Shown here: positions 14,689 to 14,822 of the stretch, piece after piece
How the letters are laid out: every line of letters starts with the position of its first letter
Position numbering within the stretch: position 1 is the first letter of the stretch
NCBI GenBank assembly: GCA_002347125.1
Contig: DDXG01000165.1
Span: 1-14,822 of the forward strand
DNA: 14,822 bases
Reading direction: 5' to 3'
Origin: Phycisphaerales bacterium UBA2266
GTDB lineage: Bacteria; Planctomycetota; Phycisphaerae; Sedimentisphaerales; Anaerobacaceae
The notes under the pieces: generated by a model
What the model was told of the DNA's origin: nothing
The model's database searches: none
What the model saw: the letters and a program-made list of their open reading frames with translations, nothing else
Position numbers and translations under genes: made by a program

Positions 14689-14716
14689 AGTATAGTGGCT
14701 TGCCGAATTGGGTAAA
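14689..14716 (-). promoter_or_regulatory. Promoter of the membrane-anchored protein gene
   Basis: Minus-strand TTTACC (14711-14716), a 16-nt spacer and TATACT (14689-14694) match the sigma-70 boxes 4/6 and 5/6. Predicted transcription start is near 14682, giving a leader of about 34 nt to the ATG at 14648. The flanking 174 bases to the window end hold no gene I can support. Confidence 0.5.
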
Positions 14717-14822
14717 GGATTTTCCCGGTCGTGATTCAAAACGGCCGCGCACGGGCTCGGATGCCGTCGTGATGGTTCTGCGGCCGCATGGAAATCGATG
14801 TTTCGTGGCCGGGTCTGTGCGT

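Noticed and set aside
14645..14821. Minus-strand frame open from the window end, stopping in an ATGA overlap with the 232-residue gene
   Set aside because: 59 codons without a stop could be the tail of an upstream gene, but third-position GC is much lower than in the other genes and a good promoter lies inside it. More sequence beyond the window would settle it.
14772..14822. Plus-strand ATGs near the window end (14772 and 14788) open to the edge
   Set aside because: Only 11-17 codons, no Shine-Dalgarno and no recognisable protein start.

Overview
The window is one contiguous piece of a GC-rich bacterial chromosome. It carries ten protein-coding genes and no rRNA, tRNA, CRISPR array or insertion sequence that I can recognise. 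The mix suggests a member of the Planctomycetota, perhaps Phycisphaerae. The grounds are high GC, envelope proteins with planctomycete-like architecture (a PDZ-less HtrA-type protease with a small N-terminal beta module, and long secreted proteins of unknown function), long-form HisG, and a nusA-infB-rbfA cluster without its usual rimP, ylxR and truB neighbours. This taxonomic call is inference from gene style, not a search result.

Layout. (1) Bases 2-2419, plus strand: most of alanyl-tRNA synthetase, with about 100 N-terminal residues cut off by the window edge. (2) Bases 2472-3953, minus strand: a secreted SurA/PrsA-like protein whose parvulin domain lacks the usual active-site histidines. 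(3) A 241-bp divergent promoter region at 3954-4194 with a recognisable promoter in each direction. (4) Bases 4195-7184, plus strand: a two-gene unit of an exported trypsin-fold serine protease and a 632-residue exported protein that looks internally duplicated. (5) Bases 7277-13403, minus strand: a collinear cluster read as nusA > infB > rbfA > HhH/endonuclease III-like gene > hisG. (6) A 546-bp non-coding leader, 13404-13949. (7) Bases 13950-14648, minus strand: a membrane-anchored protein of unknown function with its own promoter.

How they work together. nusA, infB and rbfA form the transcription/translation core: NusA acts in elongation and termination, IF2 in initiation, and RbfA in 30S maturation. 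They are tightly spaced (15, 52 and 12 nt gaps down to the HhH gene), so co-transcription is likely, with hisG at the distal end. The protease, its partner and the SurA-like protein look like envelope proteins transcribed away from a shared control region.

The most interesting signal is in the nusA leader. A textbook intrinsic terminator (9-bp stem followed by eight U) lies about 65 nt before the nusA start codon and points toward it. Two further copies of the stem sequence, one upstream and one downstream, allow alternative pairings, and the upstream pairing has a nested second helix. This has the form of a transcription attenuator controlling the operon of a termination factor. The second is the HhH-GPD gene inside the operon. 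By my alignment it has lost the catalytic Lys and Asp and the iron-sulphur cysteines of endonuclease III, and it has gained a Lys/Ala/Pro-rich tail.
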